Assembly (NCBI GenBank): GCA_017555085.1
Contig: JAFZHD010000047.1
Location: forward strand, 1-54,784
Reading direction: 5' to 3'
Source: Muribaculaceae bacterium
GTDB lineage: Bacteria > Bacteroidota > Bacteroidia > Bacteroidales > Muribaculaceae
DNA: 54,784 nucleotides
The notes under the pieces are model-generated. The model saw only the letters and a list, made by a program, of their open reading frames with translations. It had not been told where the DNA came from and searched no databases. The position numbers and the translations under genes were made by a program. This document shows, in pieces, positions 53,015 to 54,784 of the stretch; the stretch's first letter is position 1, and each line of letters starts with the position of its first letter.

Positions 53015-54784
53015 ATGAAAAAGGTCTTTTTTACAATGCTTGCCTTATTGTCGATTATGACAATAAATGCGCAAAACTGGACTGCACCTTCGGCGAGTGA
53101 TTATCCCACTTCTACTCCGATTTATGTGCAAGTCAATGCAAATGGGCAGCCGATATCAAGTGTAGAAGTTGCCGCATTTATCGACGGAGAGTGTCGAGCA
53201 GTTGCCCATGAAGCAACTGTTTATACCGATGCAGGTTACTTATACCCACTGCGCGTGTGGGGTAATCCCGAAGAAATAGGTGAAACTATTTCGTTCAAGG
53301 TATTCGACCATAGCTCAGGAATCCTCTTTGCTTGCACAAAACAAACCGAATTTACTGGCGAAACAGTAGAAGAAGTGCCTTTTGTGCTAAACCTTGACAA
53401 GCCAACCGGCATATCAATCACTAACCCCATTAGCATCACCACAAAATTCCCCAACAAGATAGATTTGAATGAACATATCGAATTTACTTATGAAGGAAAA
53501 GATTTTAGTGGTGAACCTTATGTTTATGAACCATTAGGAGAGTCTACTATTGAAACTGCGTTGACCTATGAATGGACAACTCCTTCAGGTGGTCAATTCA
53601 TGGCATTTACCATTGATAGCAGTAATATCCTAACTGCACTGCAGTCAACATTACTTCCCGGTTCATTGGAGAATACTGGCGAAGTTGCTATGTTGTCAAT
53701 TAATGTGCCAGAATATGGTGCGTTATGTCAAGGTAGTACAGTGATTATAATTGATGAAGAAATCACACCAGTTACCGGCATCTCTTGTTCAATTGAAACT
53801 GTAAAAATGAATAAAGGAGAAAGCCTTTATGACAATGAAGAACTTCGCAATGCCATCACAATAGAGCCAGCGGATGCTACAAATCAAAACTATTATTTTG
53901 AACCAGCGTCACCAGAAGATGCAGATGCAATCGATAAGGGTATCGCAATGATGGGCGGAACATATAAAGTAAATATAGTATCGGAATATGATCCTCAAAT
54001 ATACACTACTATAACTGTAGAGGTTTATGCTCCAGTTACTTATTTGCGAGTTTCACCACAAACATTCCATGCTACCATTGAGGACAATATCTTGGATATG
54101 ATATCTCCTTGTGTAGTAGTTGGTCCAGAAGATGCAACCGACAAATCATTCAGCCTTGAAATTCCAGCAGAAGCATCTGATGCTATTGTTGATAATGTCG
54201 CATGTATGGCAGGAAAATACACTATTTCAGTTGTTGCAACAGAAAACCCCGAAGTTAGATGCGATGTAACTGTTGTTATCACCGAAATTATTGCTCCTGA
54301 GGAGATTTATGTGGAAATAAACACAAATGCATACGATGTACTTCGTTCACAAATTGAGGTTAGACCAGAAAACGAAGAAGGCGAAAGTTACACAATCGAG
54401 CCGGCCGATGAGGAAACTGCAAATGCTATCGTTAACGAATATGCGATTAAGAATGGTACATATAGATTAATTGTTACATCGGTATTAAATCCAAAAGTTT
54501 CGGTTGAAGTAAAGGTAATTGTAACGACACCTGTGAATATCACATTCCCAAACACTCTTACTATTTCTAAATTCAAAGATACTGAATTTGAGTTAACAAT
54601 AACCGGTGATGATTTTGATCCAGGTCTAGTAAGTCTTGAGTTTATTAGCCACATGGAACCAAAAGGCTTTGGAGTTCCTACCTATTCATCAGCCGATAAT
54701 GGAGAAGGATTGCTTTGGAATATTCGTGCAACAGCATCAGGCTCAGCCGAATTGCGAGTGCTTTACAACGGCGAATATATGCCA
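53015..54784 (+). CDS. Large secreted multi-domain surface protein, truncated by the window end
   Basis: An open frame of 590 codons runs from the ATG at 53015 to the window end without a stop. It has a signal peptide (residues 1-20, ending TINAQ). The first domain (about 21-130) has VEVAAFIDGECRAVA, as in other Bacteroidales surface proteins. Further on, Ig-like repeats of about 80-87 residues recur, seen as IEPADATNQ (residue 283), VGPEDATDKS (about 369) and VRPENEEGES (about 449), each followed by GTYKV, GKYTI or GTYRL. A last Ig-type domain starts at about 530. Function unknown. It is divergent from the hybrid regulator, which may control it. Confidence 0.7.
   Translation, partial: MKKVFFTMLALLSIMTINAQNWTAPSASDYPTSTPIYVQVNANGQPISSVEVAAFIDGECRAVAHEATVYTDAGYLYPLRVWGNPEEIGETISFKVFDHSSGILFACTKQTEFTGETVEEVPFVLNLDKPTGISITNPISITTKFPNKIDLNEHIEFTYEGKDFSGEPYVYEPLGESTIETALTYEWTTPSGGQFMAFTIDSSNILTALQSTLLPGSLENTGEVAMLSINVPEYGALCQGSTVIIIDEEITPVTGISCSIETVKMNKGESLYDNEELRNAITIEPADATNQNYYFEPASPEDADAIDKGIAMMGGTYKVNIVSEYDPQIYTTITVEVYAPVTYLRVSPQTFHATIEDNILDMISPCVVVGPEDATDKSFSLEIPAEASDAIVDNVACMAGKYTISVVATENPEVRCDVTVVITEIIAPEEIYVEINTNAYDVLRSQIEVRPENEEGESYTIEPADEETANAIVNEYAIKNGTYRLIVTSVLNPKVSVEVKVIVTTPVNITFPNTLTISKFKDTEFELTITGDDFDPGLVSLEFISHMEPKGFGVPTYSSADNGEGLLWNIRATASGSAELRVLYNGEYMP

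Overview
This window looks like chromosomal DNA of a gut-type Bacteroidales bacterium, most plausibly Muribaculaceae or a close relative; the family assignment is an inference. The support is: a SusC/SusD (RagA/RagB) pair with downstream lipoproteins, a hybrid sensor kinase/AraC regulator, secreted proteins with type 9-like C-terminal tails, BspA-like 26-residue surface repeats, a single-chain glycyl-tRNA synthetase, a Bacteroidetes-type YidC, and many promoters of the Bacteroidetes form TTTG-N19/20-TAnnTTTG.

Layout. 1-494 holds a perfect 40-bp palindrome, short repeats and a terminator. 495-7975 is mostly housekeeping: arsC-like reductase and CDF transporter (minus), then glyS, lemA, an FKBP lipoprotein, mtnN-luxS-AlbA_2 protein and a SanA-like envelope protein. 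8171-10257 is a translationally coupled pair of secreted proteins, one cohesin-like and one carrying a dockerin-like domain plus ten exact 78-bp repeats. 10473-14216 is pyrG-yidC; the pyrG product has Ser in place of the glutaminase Cys. korB-korA (minus) follow, then a frameshifted relic of a mobile-element protein (17507-17991). 18147-28235 carries a secreted phosphodiester glycosidase-like protein, xpt, a MATE transporter, a TPR protein, an RluA-type synthase, cdd, a cytidylate-kinase-like gene, an HdeD-like protein and an SGNH hydrolase.

28401-34665 is a branched-chain amino-acid operon on the minus strand (ilvD-ilvB-ilvN-thioesterase-ilvC). It is preceded by a 31-codon leader peptide with a Leu/Val-rich control run, a terminator and a competing antiterminator: a classic ribosome-mediated attenuator. 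ilvC also has its own promoter. ilvE lies separately at 46248.

35080-44549 is a SusC-SusD-zinc metallopeptidase-DUF4302-secreted protein cluster with no carbohydrate-active enzyme. 44634-46103 is a REP/RAYT-like island: a 144-residue HUH Y1 transposase-like gene between two directly repeated 158-bp hairpin modules, with exact 129-bp tandem repeats touching its stop codon. After it come ilvE, an HD protein, thioredoxin, dapA, tRNA-Arg(TCT), a DUF1573 protein, a TPR hybrid histidine kinase and a divergent large surface protein cut by the window end. The divergent spacer carries oriented ATGATAAA motifs that may be operators of the hybrid kinase.

The items most worth following are the Cys-to-Ser CTP synthase, the ilv attenuator, the RAYT/REP island and the cohesin-like/dockerin pair.
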